A DNA stretch of 64,000 nucleotides from Candidatus Heimdallarchaeota archaeon LC_2 (GTDB taxonomy: Archaea > Asgardarchaeota > Heimdallarchaeia > Heimdallarchaeales > Kariarchaeaceae), in assembly GCA_001940725.1 (NCBI GenBank), contig MDVR01000015.1, positions 4,076 to 68,075 on the forward strand, written 5' to 3'. Each line of letters begins with the position of its first letter. The first letter of the stretch is position 1. Under the pieces are notes generated by a model. It ran no database searches, was not told the DNA's origin, and saw only the letters and a program-made list of their open reading frames with translations. The position numbers and the translations under genes are program-made. Shown here in pieces: positions 1 through 8,033 of this stretch.

Positions 1-2
1 AT

Positions 3-317
3 TTTGGATTTTTCAAATCAGGTTTGAAAAATGAATATGTTTGTCCTGCAGCTGTATTAAGTGCCGAAATAAATAGTATTCCTAAAGAGATGGAAAATGA
101 ATTGAGGACTTTGTTTGATTATTATATGGAATGGTTAGCAAAAATACTTGATTTTGGCAGAACAATAGGTGAATTTCATTTCCGAAAAACATCGTCGGAG
201 ATGGCTTTATTCATTTCATCAGCAATTGAAGGAGCAATGTTATTTGCCCGAGCCTATGGAAAACCTAATCACTACGATATTACAGTAGAATCTATTGTCG
301 AAATGTTGCAGGATTAA
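3..317 (+). CDS. TetR/AcrR-type regulator, C-terminal part (runs off left edge)
   Basis: The frame is open from the left edge of the window (first whole codon at base 3), so the N-terminal DNA-binding domain lies outside. What remains is about 104 residues of alpha-helical sequence with the pattern of a TetR-family ligand-binding and dimerisation domain: a helix with LFDYYMEWLAKIL, then the typical final helices with ALFISSAIEGAMLFARAYG. TetR proteins are one-component repressors that release DNA when they bind a small hydrophobic ligand. TTG at 24 is an apparent start but is probably internal, since no promoter or ribosome-binding site precedes it. The family call rests only on the C-terminal half, which is poorly conserved, so it is moderate. 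Confidence 0.6.
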   Translation, partial: FGFFKSGLKNEYVCPAAVLSAEINSIPKEMENELRTLFDYYMEWLAKILDFGRTIGEFHFRKTSSEMALFISSAIEGAMLFARAYGKPNHYDITVESIVEMLQD

Positions 318-339
318 TTACTAATTCGAATTATTAATA

Positions 340-1113
340 CTAGTCAGAATCATTAGAATCATCTAAATCTTCCTTTTTCTCTCCCATAAGATCCTTTATC
401 ATGTCAAAATGCTTTGCTAATTCCCTTTGAAAATCACTTTTTTCACTTTCTTTGGTCAAACGAAACTCCATCCCAGAAACTTTAGAAGGTTCTTGGGTTG
501 TATCAACATTATAACTCGATTCTGTTACTTCTCCATCAGCACGCAATAAATCATTAGTATAGTTTGGAATAATTTCTTTAAGTATCTCTTCAACTACCGA
601 ATCCATATTATCAGAAAATATTGATGTTGCAAATTTGGTAATTTCCATGTTAGGGAACTTATTAGCCTCTTTCAGGATATTTGACGCTTCCAAAAGGTTA
701 AATCTGAGATCATTCATCTTGTCTGGATCATATTTGTGAATTAAAACAAACACTCTTGGAACTTGTTGCAAATTTTTAATAGTCATCAAAATTTGAAGCA
801 AATATTCTACTGAATCATCAAATCTTTCACTATCTTGTATATCTAAAACATATATCAAAATTGAAGTGTCGGCAAAAACTCTATGATCTTGGAAATATCT
901 CGATCTATAAATTTGTTGACCACCAAGATCCCAAAACACTAATTTATGTCCAGCAACATTATGAAATTTTCTTTCTATACCTCTAGTCGGCATCATTTGG
1001 ACTAATGATTCTAAATCAACATTTTCGATAACGGATTTATAAATCGAAGTCTTCCCCACTGCAGCCAATCCTGCGAAAATAATCTTATGAATTTTCGGGT
1101 CTTTTAAAGCCAC
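340..1113 (-). CDS. Gtr/Rag-like small GTPase
   Basis: 257-residue GTP-binding protein. Visible motifs: P-loop GLAAVGKT (15-22), switch I threonine at 43 (PTRGIE), WDLGGQ (61-66), HKYD (126-129) and ATSIFS (162-167). The HKxD version of the guanine-specificity motif and the TSI sequence after it are hallmarks of Rag/Gtr GTPases, while DLGGQ is also seen in Arf-like proteins. In eukaryotes Rag/Gtr proteins act as heterodimers on lysosomal membranes in nutrient signalling; Asgard genomes carry many relatives of unknown function. About 50 C-terminal residues are charged and low-complexity, ending in an acidic run (EDLDDSNDSD), with no lipidation cysteine. Probably monocistronic and transcribed divergently from the small membrane protein on its right. 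Confidence 0.9.
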   Translation of the reverse strand: MALKDPKIHKIIFAGLAAVGKTSIYKSVIENVDLESLVQMMPTRGIERKFHNVAGHKLVFWDLGGQQIYRSRYFQDHRVFADTSILIYVLDIQDSERFDDSVEYLLQILMTIKNLQQVPRVFVLIHKYDPDKMNDLRFNLLEASNILKEANKFPNMEITKFATSIFSDNMDSVVEEILKEIIPNYTNDLLRADGEVTESSYNVDTTQEPSKVSGMEFRLTKESEKSDFQRELAKHFDMIKDLMGEKKEDLDDSNDSD

Positions 1114-1249
1114 AATTCAATATCTGCATTACTAGATTAATTATTTTTGTTAGATCGTTAATTTTGAAATCATTTTTCAATGAAATACTGTATATAATTC
1201 ATTAATAATAGTTTTTGAAGTAACAATGGATGAATTAAATAAAATATTA

Positions 1250-1277
1250 ATTGCGTTTAGGGCAGGCTAAACGCAAT
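1250..1277. repeat. Perfect 11-bp inverted repeat in a divergent intergenic region
   Basis: ATTGCGTTTAG (1250-1260) is repeated inverted as CTAAACGCAAT (1267-1277) around the 6-base centre GGCAGG. It lies between two divergently transcribed genes, so it is not a simple terminator for either. It could be a regulator binding site or the hairpin of a short RNA. It stands out because the surrounding 250 bases are almost pure A+T. Confidence 0.55.
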
Positions 1278-1434
1278 GGTATTATAAAATTTTCTTGATT
1301 CGCTTGATTTCTTAAGATTAATTAATTATTTTTCCAATATTTTGAAAATAAATTATTAAATTAGTCCAACATTGGAACTCAGACATCATTTGGATTATCA
1401 GAATTTAGGTAATAAAAATCAAAAAAATCAAAAA

Positions 1435-1809
1435 ATGGGTTGGGTGTTTCTTCATAATGGGATGTTAGTAATTGATATTTTATTGATTGGGGGAATAACA
1501 TATGTTTGGTCAATTTTATTTTTTTACGACATTGATGAATGGAAGTTCAGTTTTATGAACAATGACATTAATGTACAAATCATTTTCATTTTCCTAACTG
1601 CAATTGTATCTCCTCTCACTTTTTTTCTTTGGCTATTCAGAAAATGTAAGAATAGAGAGCATCTAGCAATAATAATAAATTTACTAATTTACACTTATTT
1701 TCTTATCCCAATTATCCTTAATGATTACAATTTATATTATTATTTAGTTATAATTTTTTCAATCGGATCAACAATGTTAGTAGTATTAAAGCTGATTTGG
1801 AATCTTTAA
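1435..1809 (+). CDS. Small four-helix membrane protein, unknown
   Basis: No family recognised. Four hydrophobic stretches are visible: around VIDILLIGGITYVWSILFFY, IFIFLTAIVSPLTFFLWLF, LIYTYFLIPIIL and the C-terminal LYYYLVIIFSIGSTMLVVLKL. Loops are short, with a basic RKCKNREH loop between helices 2 and 3. I start it at ATG 1435 (124 residues). A TTG at 1372 would add 21 polar residues rich in Gln, Asn and Lys; this is possible, since the stretch is also in frame. It ends 6 bases before the convergent alcohol dehydrogenase gene. Confidence 0.55.
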   Translation: MGWVFLHNGMLVIDILLIGGITYVWSILFFYDIDEWKFSFMNNDINVQIIFIFLTAIVSPLTFFLWLFRKCKNREHLAIIINLLIYTYFLIPIILNDYNLYYYLVIIFSIGSTMLVVLKLIWNL

Positions 1810-1815
1810 ATCTAA

Positions 1816-2817
1816 CTACATAGTGATTACGGCACGATACTTGAGTTTAGCATTCTTCAGGGCGTCAATTGCAACATTAACTTCATCTAAGTGATAGTCC
1901 TCAATATATGCTTCAATGTTATATCGTTCGGCAATCTGTAACATCTCAACGATTTCAGATCTTCCTGCAATGACAGATCCCATTATGCGTTTTTGTTGAT
2001 ACACAATGGAACTATATGGGATTTCGATCATGGGAATACTTGCGAGTAGATTCATAGTTCCTTTAGGTTTTAGTAATCTCATGTAAGAACGAAGATCAAT
2101 TGGTTTATTCACAGTATTGATCAGAATTGATAAAGGATTTTCCAAATTCTTTGGAATGCCTTCACTTGTGACTATAACTTCAGTTGCACCAAGTTCGTAT
2201 GCGAGTTCAGTACGTTCTTTCATATACTCAAAAACAGTTACCTTATTTCCCAGTTTACTAGCAAATTGAACAGCTAGATGGCCAAGTCCACCGAGACCTA
2301 AAACACCGATTTCCTGACCAGAAGTCATACCTGCTGCTCTTAAGCCAGAAAATACAGCGGCACCCGCACATAATAATGGAGCTGCTCCTTTAGAATCCAA
2401 CTTTTTTGGTATAGAAAAGGTAAATCTTGAATCGACATTGATGTGACTTGCAAATCCACCATAATATTTTCCTGCTGTGGTCTGGAAATTTACCTGACAA
2501 TAGTTCTCATTTCCAGCTAGACATTCCTTACAGGTTAAACAGCTTATTCTTTGCCATCCAACACCAACTCTGTCCGTGACTTTGTGATTTTGAACCTCAG
2601 ACCCAATTCTAATTATTTTCCCAATTATTTCATGACCTGGTACTAATGGGAATTTAGATAATTTCCAGTCATCATTCAATAAATGGATGTCTGAATAACA
2701 GACCCCACAGGTTTCTACTTTAATTATACATTCATTTGGCCCTGGCTCTGCAATTTCGAAGGTAAAATCCTCTAAATCAGCACCTTTTTCCATTGCAGCC
2801 ATGGACTTGACTTCCAT
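1816..2817 (-). CDS. Zinc-dependent alcohol dehydrogenase (MDR family)
   Basis: 333-residue medium-chain dehydrogenase/reductase, probably NAD(P)-dependent oxidation of an alcohol or reduction of an aldehyde in the cytoplasm. Catalytic zinc ligands: Cys40 (CGVCYSD), His62-Glu63 (GHEIIG) and Cys151. The structural-zinc cysteines are complete (C93, C96, C99, C107, in the CLTCKEC...NENYC loop). The Rossmann motif GLGGLG lies near residues 174-179. The GVGWQ sequence before the structural cysteines resembles YahK/YjgB and cinnamyl-alcohol-dehydrogenase-type members. Length is typical of the family. Substrate cannot be read from sequence. It stands alone; the neighbouring oxidoreductase on the same strand is 167 bases upstream. 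Confidence 0.9.
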   Translation of the reverse strand: MEVKSMAAMEKGADLEDFTFEIAEPGPNECIIKVETCGVCYSDIHLLNDDWKLSKFPLVPGHEIIGKIIRIGSEVQNHKVTDRVGVGWQRISCLTCKECLAGNENYCQVNFQTTAGKYYGGFASHINVDSRFTFSIPKKLDSKGAAPLLCAGAAVFSGLRAAGMTSGQEIGVLGLGGLGHLAVQFASKLGNKVTVFEYMKERTELAYELGATEVIVTSEGIPKNLENPLSILINTVNKPIDLRSYMRLLKPKGTMNLLASIPMIEIPYSSIVYQQKRIMGSVIAGRSEIVEMLQIAERYNIEAYIEDYHLDEVNVAIDALKNAKLKYRAVITM

Positions 2818-2984
2818 AATTAACCTAGATTCTGATATATCTATTAATCAATCGTAGGTAAAATATTAATTAGTGTATAAATTGAAATGACAAATTATAA
2901 GACCAAAGTTTCCTTTGGTAGGTTTCTAGATGATAACGTGAAGTCTGACACATTAACTCTGGTTTTATTGAATAGTTCAGCCTC

Positions 2985-4298
2985 CTACTCATCCAATATT
3001 AATGATGTCAATATTTTACCCATGGAATCAGCCTTCATTATTCCACTTCCACTACCTCCAGAGCTAAAGTATAAATTTCCTAATTTTTTCACATGTTCAA
3101 TTACTGGAGATTTATCAATTGAATAGGCATACATACCAGCACTTGGTTTCTCAAGTTTTGATGTCTCATCAATTTCAGTTGGGAAATATTGATTTAGTAC
3201 AGGCAATACGTTGGTGAGATAGAAATCAATTTCAGCTGATGGATTGTCAAGTAATGGATTTTCTAAGGTATCATTTGGTATTCCTTCTGGAACTCGTGTT
3301 TCGAACCGTCTACCTATGTCATCAGAACAACCAACATCAATACTCATAGCATCTGGGATTGGTTTCATGAATACGCCCCCTACTGGTAAAATAATAAATG
3401 GAAACGTATTGAATCTGTTATCAAAATGAGAATTCTTAACCAAGTTTTCCATGTTCAATATTCTAAATAATTGACGTTTCTTGGATTTAACCCATGTTCT
3501 GATTCCCAGTGGTTCAAGAAGTTGATTTACCCATGCACCAGTAGTCATAATATAATTCTTCGATTCTATTAGTGTAACTTCATCAGTGTCCAAATTTCGA
3601 ATTTTTAGACCTCCAATTTCCATATCTCTCCAAACAGTCGGAAAGAAATCCTCATCCAAAGGTTGTCCTTTCTCTTTTAATAGAAGTTCTGTAACCTCTG
3701 TATCATACAAACAGGATCCACCCATTTCCTTGAATTTTGATTCATAATGCCTAACCAACAAATCAGGACTCAATGAACCACAATTTTTACCTAAGAGACC
3801 GAATTCAATATTTTTGATTGGAAAATTAATCCCGTCATCTTTAATTTGATCTCCAAAGGTCATTTTTAATGATGGAAGCATTTGTTGTAATTCATTTTTT
3901 GAATAAATTGCATATTCAACATTGTTTAATTTTAAGAATTCAATAAGCGAAATTTTTTTATCTTTTGATCCGACGGAAATGGTTTCCTCCATACGACTTT
4001 CCATTTGTGCTTGGGTCAACAACCAAAGATAACCAATATCTTTCAAATCCAAGTTTGTTTTTTCACTGTTTTCAACATGTTTAAAATAATCAATACTTGA
4101 ATTACATAAGTTAATATTGATCTCAGTTTCAAAGACGTTTCTATAACAAGCATTTGATTTAATTGTATTTCCCTGTCCAGAAGTAGAGTATTTATCAATT
4201 AATAGGATTTTCGAATTTGGTCTTCTCTCTATCAAGTTTTTTGCGGCTGATACTCCAAATATTCCAGCTCCAACAAAAACATAGTCCCATTCTGTCAT
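2985..4298 (-). CDS. FAD-dependent amino-acid/sarcosine-oxidase-like oxidoreductase (DAO family)
   Basis: 437 residues. The N-terminal dinucleotide-binding motif GAGIFG (10-15) is followed by a beta-strand ending in LLIDK, the usual FAD-ribose-binding layout. The C-terminal segment SGGSGSGIMKADSMG (about 415-430) matches the closing FAD-binding motif of D-amino-acid-oxidase/glycine-oxidase/sarcosine-oxidase proteins. Such enzymes oxidise amines or amino acids, or act as flavin dehydrogenases. The substrate is not deducible. No signal peptide or membrane helix, so cytoplasmic. The ATG at 4298 follows the AT-rich sequence CATATAATG without a Shine-Dalgarno site, suggesting a leaderless transcript. 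Confidence 0.85.
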   Translation of the reverse strand: MTEWDYVFVGAGIFGVSAAKNLIERRPNSKILLIDKYSTSGQGNTIKSNACYRNVFETEININLCNSSIDYFKHVENSEKTNLDLKDIGYLWLLTQAQMESRMEETISVGSKDKKISLIEFLKLNNVEYAIYSKNELQQMLPSLKMTFGDQIKDDGINFPIKNIEFGLLGKNCGSLSPDLLVRHYESKFKEMGGSCLYDTEVTELLLKEKGQPLDEDFFPTVWRDMEIGGLKIRNLDTDEVTLIESKNYIMTTGAWVNQLLEPLGIRTWVKSKKRQLFRILNMENLVKNSHFDNRFNTFPFIILPVGGVFMKPIPDAMSIDVGCSDDIGRRFETRVPEGIPNDTLENPLLDNPSAEIDFYLTNVLPVLNQYFPTEIDETSKLEKPSAGMYAYSIDKSPVIEHVKKLGNLYFSSGGSGSGIMKADSMGKILTSLILDE

Positions 4299-4421
4299 TA
4301 TATGGTTTAATACTAAATGTCTGAATTTTAAACACGATGTCTCTTATTCGAAAATAATCTATTTTACATGAACTATTTTTTGTATATACATTGAGTAAAT
4401 TATTGAAATTTGGCTTCAATA

Positions 4422-4430
4422 CTATAAATA
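4422..4430 (+). promoter_or_regulatory. TATA box of the putative non-coding RNA
   Basis: CTATAAATA lies about 24-32 bases before GCAATCC at 4456, the expected spacing for an archaeal TATA box. No protein-coding gene begins at that distance, which supports an RNA gene. Confidence 0.5.
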
Positions 4431-4453
4431 GTCAAACCATGTAATAATAGAAG

Positions 4454-4830
4454 TTGCAATCCAAAGATTGCAGAAATACAACTTACTGCCTTTGTAAATA
4501 AGGTGTAAGAGGACTAGGTAAGTGTCTACCTGTGGCTTCTTCTGAAAAGAAGAAGAACGGAATAGTGAGAAGAGTACCGAAAACCAAAAGGTTGTCCTAC
4601 CCTGTTAATTCAGGAATGCTGGTACTCAGTTTACGGGCTGAAAATGATCTGTCAGTAGTTAAAAATCACGGGAAAACTGACTTTGATGATCCCAGCAGGA
4701 TGAGAAGCAGAAGGAAGCACCGTTCCAATTGAACAGAACCTATTTCAATTGAACCTTTATTGTAAAAACAGAAAAGGGAAAGTGATGGCGACATCAGATA
4801 TAGGGTAGCAGAACGTGAAGTAATCATTTT
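4454..4830 (+). ncRNA. Structured non-coding RNA of unknown class
   Basis: About 380 nt visibly richer in G+C than the flanks, with several independent helices: GCAATC/GATTGC (4456-4470), AGGTA/TACCT (4516-4531), an 8-bp stem CTTCTTCT/AGAAGAAG closed by a GAAA tetraloop (4536-4555), GAACGG/CCGTTC as a long-range helix (about 4555 with 4720), GAGTACC/GGTACTC (4571-4627) enclosing two smaller hairpins, GTCAGT/ACTGAC (4651-4681), and TGATG/CATCA closed by GCGA (4782-4795). The ends can pair (GATTGC 4465 with GTAATC 4819), followed by a T run. Size and end pairing fit RNase P or SRP RNA, but I cannot find the RNase P P4 core sequences nor the SRP helix-8 GGAA/AGCAG motif. A CTGA-ctt-TGATGA juxtaposition (4677-4689) resembles a D-prime/C-prime kink-turn. 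Class left open. Confidence 0.6.
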
Positions 4831-4836
4831 TTAAGA

Positions 4837-5149
4837 AATTAGAAAATGTATACACAAAAATGATCATGAACTATTTTAATTAGATGATACTCTAGGAAGT
4901 AGCAAACGATTATAAACTCCCATAATGTATGGAATATGTATATTTAAGAAAATAAGCATTCACATCGCCACTGTTCATATATTTATCAAATAAGATTAAA
5001 TTAAGCCATCATTCATTTATATAGATGATTTTTTAGTAGATACGATTTTTCGTACTAAGAAATTCCCTACTATGAAAATAGCTACTCAATTATTTAATAA
5101 GATATAATTAATACTTTCATATCGGAACTATTCGATAGGATAAAACATT
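4837..5149. other. AT-rich intergenic region upstream of the three-gene membrane operon
   Basis: No gene is supported here. The stretch is almost entirely A+T with several TATA-like sequences, the closest to the next gene being AAGATATAATTAATAC near 5099-5114. GATAGGAT (5133-5140) is a weak Shine-Dalgarno-like sequence before ATG 5150. Confidence 0.5.
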
Positions 5150-5851
5150 ATGTCAGCAAACGCAAACGCAATGGATAGAATGCTATCTAAAATGTCCAAG
5201 ATGTACCCTATGATGATTGTCATGGGACTTATGATCGTGGCCATTTCATTTATTATAGGTTTCGTAAATTCCCAACTTGCAGCAGATTATTTCTCAATTG
5301 ATAAAACAACGAGAGATACTCTTGCAAGCTCAAATTTACGAGATGACAGAGGAAGTATTGAAAGTGTGGGCCTATGGTTACCATATTTCAAATTCTTAGG
5401 TTTAGGTTTACTCCTTGGTGGTATAGTAATGGCACTAAGAGTAATTATTGATAACCTTAGGGATGTTGGAGAAGAAGTTTTGAGTAATCTCGATGAAGCA
5501 AAAAGGCCAAAACTGCCCACACCACCATGGTATGCATTACTCATGCCCATGTTAATGATGGTTGGAGAAATTATCTTCATCGTTGCATTGATTATCGCCC
5601 TGGGTCTAGCGTCAAATGCTAGAACATTATTTGGTGATAATCAAATCATTGATATTGACACAAATGCAGGATTAACCAGTGATCTTTCAGATATTAAAAC
5701 AGTTTCAGCATGGCTTGTACCACTAAAATTCTTAGCAATCGCAACTGAATTTTTGGCAATTGCTATCGGTTTAGCAACCATCATTTATATTTTGAGTGCT
5801 CAAACCAAAACTTTGGATAAAGCATTCAAAGTCGCAGAAGGAGGCAATTAA
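5150..5851 (+). CDS. Four-helix membrane protein, two tandem two-helix modules (operon gene 1)
   Basis: 233 residues, family not recognised. Each half has a first helix with Met-rich entry (MYPMMIVMGLMIVAISFIIG; MLMMVGEIIFIVALIIALG), an acidic loop of about 50 residues, then a short LPYFKFLGLG/LVPLKFLAIA sequence leading into a second helix. The same module occurs once in the next gene and twice in the third, so five related modules are encoded consecutively. The N-terminus has no cleavable signal; the loops between paired helices contain Asp, Asn and Ser and may face outside. Its stop at 5851 is 2 bases from the next ATG, so the three genes are one operon, probably one complex. Confidence 0.8.
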   Translation: MSANANAMDRMLSKMSKMYPMMIVMGLMIVAISFIIGFVNSQLAADYFSIDKTTRDTLASSNLRDDRGSIESVGLWLPYFKFLGLGLLLGGIVMALRVIIDNLRDVGEEVLSNLDEAKRPKLPTPPWYALLMPMLMMVGEIIFIVALIIALGLASNARTLFGDNQIIDIDTNAGLTSDLSDIKTVSAWLVPLKFLAIATEFLAIAIGLATIIYILSAQTKTLDKAFKVAEGGN

Positions 5852-5853
5852 TT

Positions 5854-6207
5854 ATGTCAGAAAAAACAAAACAAGAAAAATTTGCACCATTAGCATCCGC
5901 CAGTGGTCTAATGATAATCATGATTGTCTTCATAATAGGAGCATTTGTTTTAACCCCACTTGCATCTGAATATTGGGGTGACGCTACCAAAGCAGAACGA
6001 GATGCTGCTCCAATTGGTGATCCTCTTCAAGATGATCTTGAACAATTATCATCTACACCAAGATGGTTAGAACCTTTCAATTTCTTAGGTCTGGCCCTAA
6101 TGATGTTCGGTATAGCTTTACTATTCTCAACAATACCTGAATTACTTAAAACAAGGGGTGCAAATATGAAAGCTGCATTTCCTAAAATTACTGGAGGTAA
6201 TAAATAA
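5854..6207 (+). CDS. Two-helix membrane protein, single module (operon gene 2)
   Basis: 117 residues containing one copy of the module seen twice in each flanking gene: helix 1 (GLMIIMIVFIIGAFVLTPL), an acidic loop (EYWGDATKAERDAAPIGD), the connector WLEPFNFLGLA, and helix 2 (MMFGIALLFSTI), then a short basic tail. A Shine-Dalgarno sequence GGAGG ends about 9 bases before the ATG, inside the upstream gene. The stop codon overlaps the ATG of the third gene (TAATG). Function unknown; the 2+1+2 organisation suggests hetero-oligomeric assembly, which is inference. Confidence 0.8.
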   Translation: MSEKTKQEKFAPLASASGLMIIMIVFIIGAFVLTPLASEYWGDATKAERDAAPIGDPLQDDLEQLSSTPRWLEPFNFLGLALMMFGIALLFSTIPELLKTRGANMKAAFPKITGGNK

Positions 6208-6908
6208 TGGCAGAATATAATGAACCAGAAGATAAAGCACCAATGCCTTTTGCAGTGGTCGAAAAAATGATGCCCATGTACCCAATAGTAGCGGTCATGG
6301 GTTGGATGATTGTGTTAATCTCATTTCTTATAGCTTTTACACAAATTTCATCAAATCTTGAAGATTGGTTTGCACAAACCAAACCAGTACGAGAAAGTGA
6401 TGCGTCACTAGTGGACACATGGACAGACATTCACGTTTTAGAAACATGGGTAGCTAACTTCAAGTTCTTTGGACTTGGTTTGGGTTTAATGGCTATTGCT
6501 ATGGCTTTGGGTCTAATTGCATTGAGACTAAGAACAATGGCCTATATGGTTAATACTCATCTTTCTCCTGAGAAAAAGATTGATATTCCACCAAAACCAA
6601 AAATTGTCAGATTGATGCAAGGATCTGCCATGATGGGAATTATGATCCTTATGATAACACTAATTCTTGGATTTGTGTTCGCCTTTGGTCAAGTTTCTGA
6701 TTATTATGGTAGCGGTGTACAAAATCCTACTCTTAATGGATACTCAGGAAGTAAACTTGAAGACTACGGATTTATAAGATCCTTTGGTTTCTGGTTAAAC
6801 ACTCTACGAATGGTTGGAATGGGTTTCTTGCTACTTGCAATCACTCTTGCTCTAAAGGTAATACTTGGAACACTTGATCTTCAAAACAAAGAACTTAAAA
6901 AATTGTAA
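6207..6908 (+). CDS. Four-helix membrane protein, two tandem two-helix modules (operon gene 3)
   Basis: 233 residues, the same length and layout as gene 1: MYPIVAVMGWMIVLISFLIA, acidic loop, NFKFFGLGLGLMAIAMALG, basic cytosolic-type linker (EKKIDIPPKPKIVRL), MGIMILMITLILGFVFAFG, polar loop with YYGSGVQNP, then LNTLRMVGMGFLLLAITLALK. It begins one base inside the previous stop and has GGAGG (6193-6197) at about 9 bases. Clearly paralogous to gene 1 by pattern but well diverged. No catalytic motif is visible, so a structural, sensing or channel role is as likely as an enzymatic one. Confidence 0.8.
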   Translation: MAEYNEPEDKAPMPFAVVEKMMPMYPIVAVMGWMIVLISFLIAFTQISSNLEDWFAQTKPVRESDASLVDTWTDIHVLETWVANFKFFGLGLGLMAIAMALGLIALRLRTMAYMVNTHLSPEKKIDIPPKPKIVRLMQGSAMMGIMILMITLILGFVFAFGQVSDYYGSGVQNPTLNGYSGSKLEDYGFIRSFGFWLNTLRMVGMGFLLLAITLALKVILGTLDLQNKELKKL

Positions 6909-7049
6909 AGAAATAAATTAAATATAAATACTCACATGTTTGGGGGAAGTAATTCCCCACTTAATATATTCCCAAAATAAAATATAAGCAAGTTATTAAT
7001 AAAATTTGTAAAGGAATGATTTTAATAAATATGTCAATAAAATTGAATT

Positions 7050-7607
7050 ATGTCAGAAAATAAAGTTCATGTGGTGGAAACCTTCGAGGATAAAGATGAA
7101 AGAAAAGCTATGTGGCATAATACAATTACAACAGTTGGGCTAGTTACCTCTCAATTAAATGGTAAGGAAAATGTAATGGCTTGCGAATGGGCAATTCAAA
7201 TTAGTTTCAATCCACCGTTATATCTTATTGTTGTTGGAAAATCAAAAGCCACTGCTGAATTCATTATTAAGACAGGGGAGTTTGGACTTACTTTCGCTTC
7301 AGATGAACAAGCAACATTATCCCACGTATCTGGGTCCTATTCTGCCTACAAACATGATAAGATTGCGACAAATATTTTTCCACTACAAGCCGGTAAAACT
7401 ATCCTTGCACCGATAATAAAGGAAGGCATGATTGCTGTTGAGTGCAAAGTCATCCAAATGATAGAAGTCGAAGGGCGTTTTATTTTTATTGGAGAGGCGA
7501 AGTACGCAGAATACCGTGATGACAAAAAGCCCCTATTGTACCACGCTGGTAAATATTTCTCATTAGGAAAACAAATACCAAAACCTGTTTTAGATCTAGA
7601 TATTTGA
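7050..7607 (+). CDS. Flavin reductase-like FMN-binding protein
   Basis: 185 residues matching the flavin-reductase-like split-barrel family (DIM6/NTAB type): early segment WHNTITTVGLVTSQLNGKEN, then NVMACEWAIQISFNPPLYLIVVGKSKATAEFI, the region that contacts FMN, followed by GEFGLTFASDEQ and a C-terminal FIGEAKYAEY strand. These proteins bind FMN and act as NAD(P)H:flavin oxidoreductases or as uncharacterised flavoproteins. Cytoplasmic. ATG at 7050 lies in AT-rich DNA with no Shine-Dalgarno site; it is separated from the upstream operon by 141 bases, so probably transcribed separately. Confidence 0.85.
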   Translation: MSENKVHVVETFEDKDERKAMWHNTITTVGLVTSQLNGKENVMACEWAIQISFNPPLYLIVVGKSKATAEFIIKTGEFGLTFASDEQATLSHVSGSYSAYKHDKIATNIFPLQAGKTILAPIIKEGMIAVECKVIQMIEVEGRFIFIGEAKYAEYRDDKKPLLYHAGKYFSLGKQIPKPVLDLDI

Positions 7608-7718
7608 AATTAAGAAAAAAAATTTATTAGGAATAATTTAGTATGGAAATTAATATTAAGTTATTTTACATAATTAAACTAATTATGAAATCAATTCTTT
7701 TTACTTCGTAAATTTGGT

Positions 7719-7853
7719 ATGCCAACTAAGGAACTAAGGACCCATAAACTAGTCATTGCTGGTATGGGAGCAGTTGTATCTTCAAAATTACTTTCAATAG
7801 GATTTGTATCCTTGGTCCTTTGGAATTCAATTTCAGAAATTAATAAGGATTAA
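7719..7853 (+). CDS. Possible 44-residue membrane microprotein
   Basis: ATG 7719 to TAA 7851-7853. The peptide starts with a basic segment (MPTKELRTHKLV) followed by one hydrophobic stretch (LLSIGFVSLVLWNSI) and a short charged tail, a plausible single-pass microprotein. Support is compositional only. The remaining 7608-7718 and 7854-8033 are AT-rich with nothing else recognisable; sequences such as ATAAGGATTAA precede the GTPase gene. Confidence 0.3.
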   Translation: MPTKELRTHKLVIAGMGAVVSSKLLSIGFVSLVLWNSISEINKD

Positions 7854-8033
7854 TTTTCAAATATTGAGTAATATAAGAATTAAAGTAATTTTCTCAAGTG
7901 CAGAAAGTTCTATTATTAATTAAAAAAAATGGGAAAATGATGTATTCAAATAAAAATAAGTGTGTAACAAAAATATAATTGCATTAAGGTGAATTTAAAG
8001 CCAAATAAAATGAAAAGAGATAAGGATTAATTC

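Noticed and set aside
4532..4732. 66-codon open frame on the plus strand inside the structured RNA
   Set aside because: Composition (Lys/Arg-rich, low hydrophobicity) follows from the hairpin sequences; the helices and TATA position fit an RNA better.
4454..4830. Assignment of the RNA as RNase P RNA or SRP RNA
   Set aside because: Size and end pairing fit, but the P4 core (AAGUCC/GGCUU type) and the SRP helix-8 GGAA with AGCAG loop were not found by eye.
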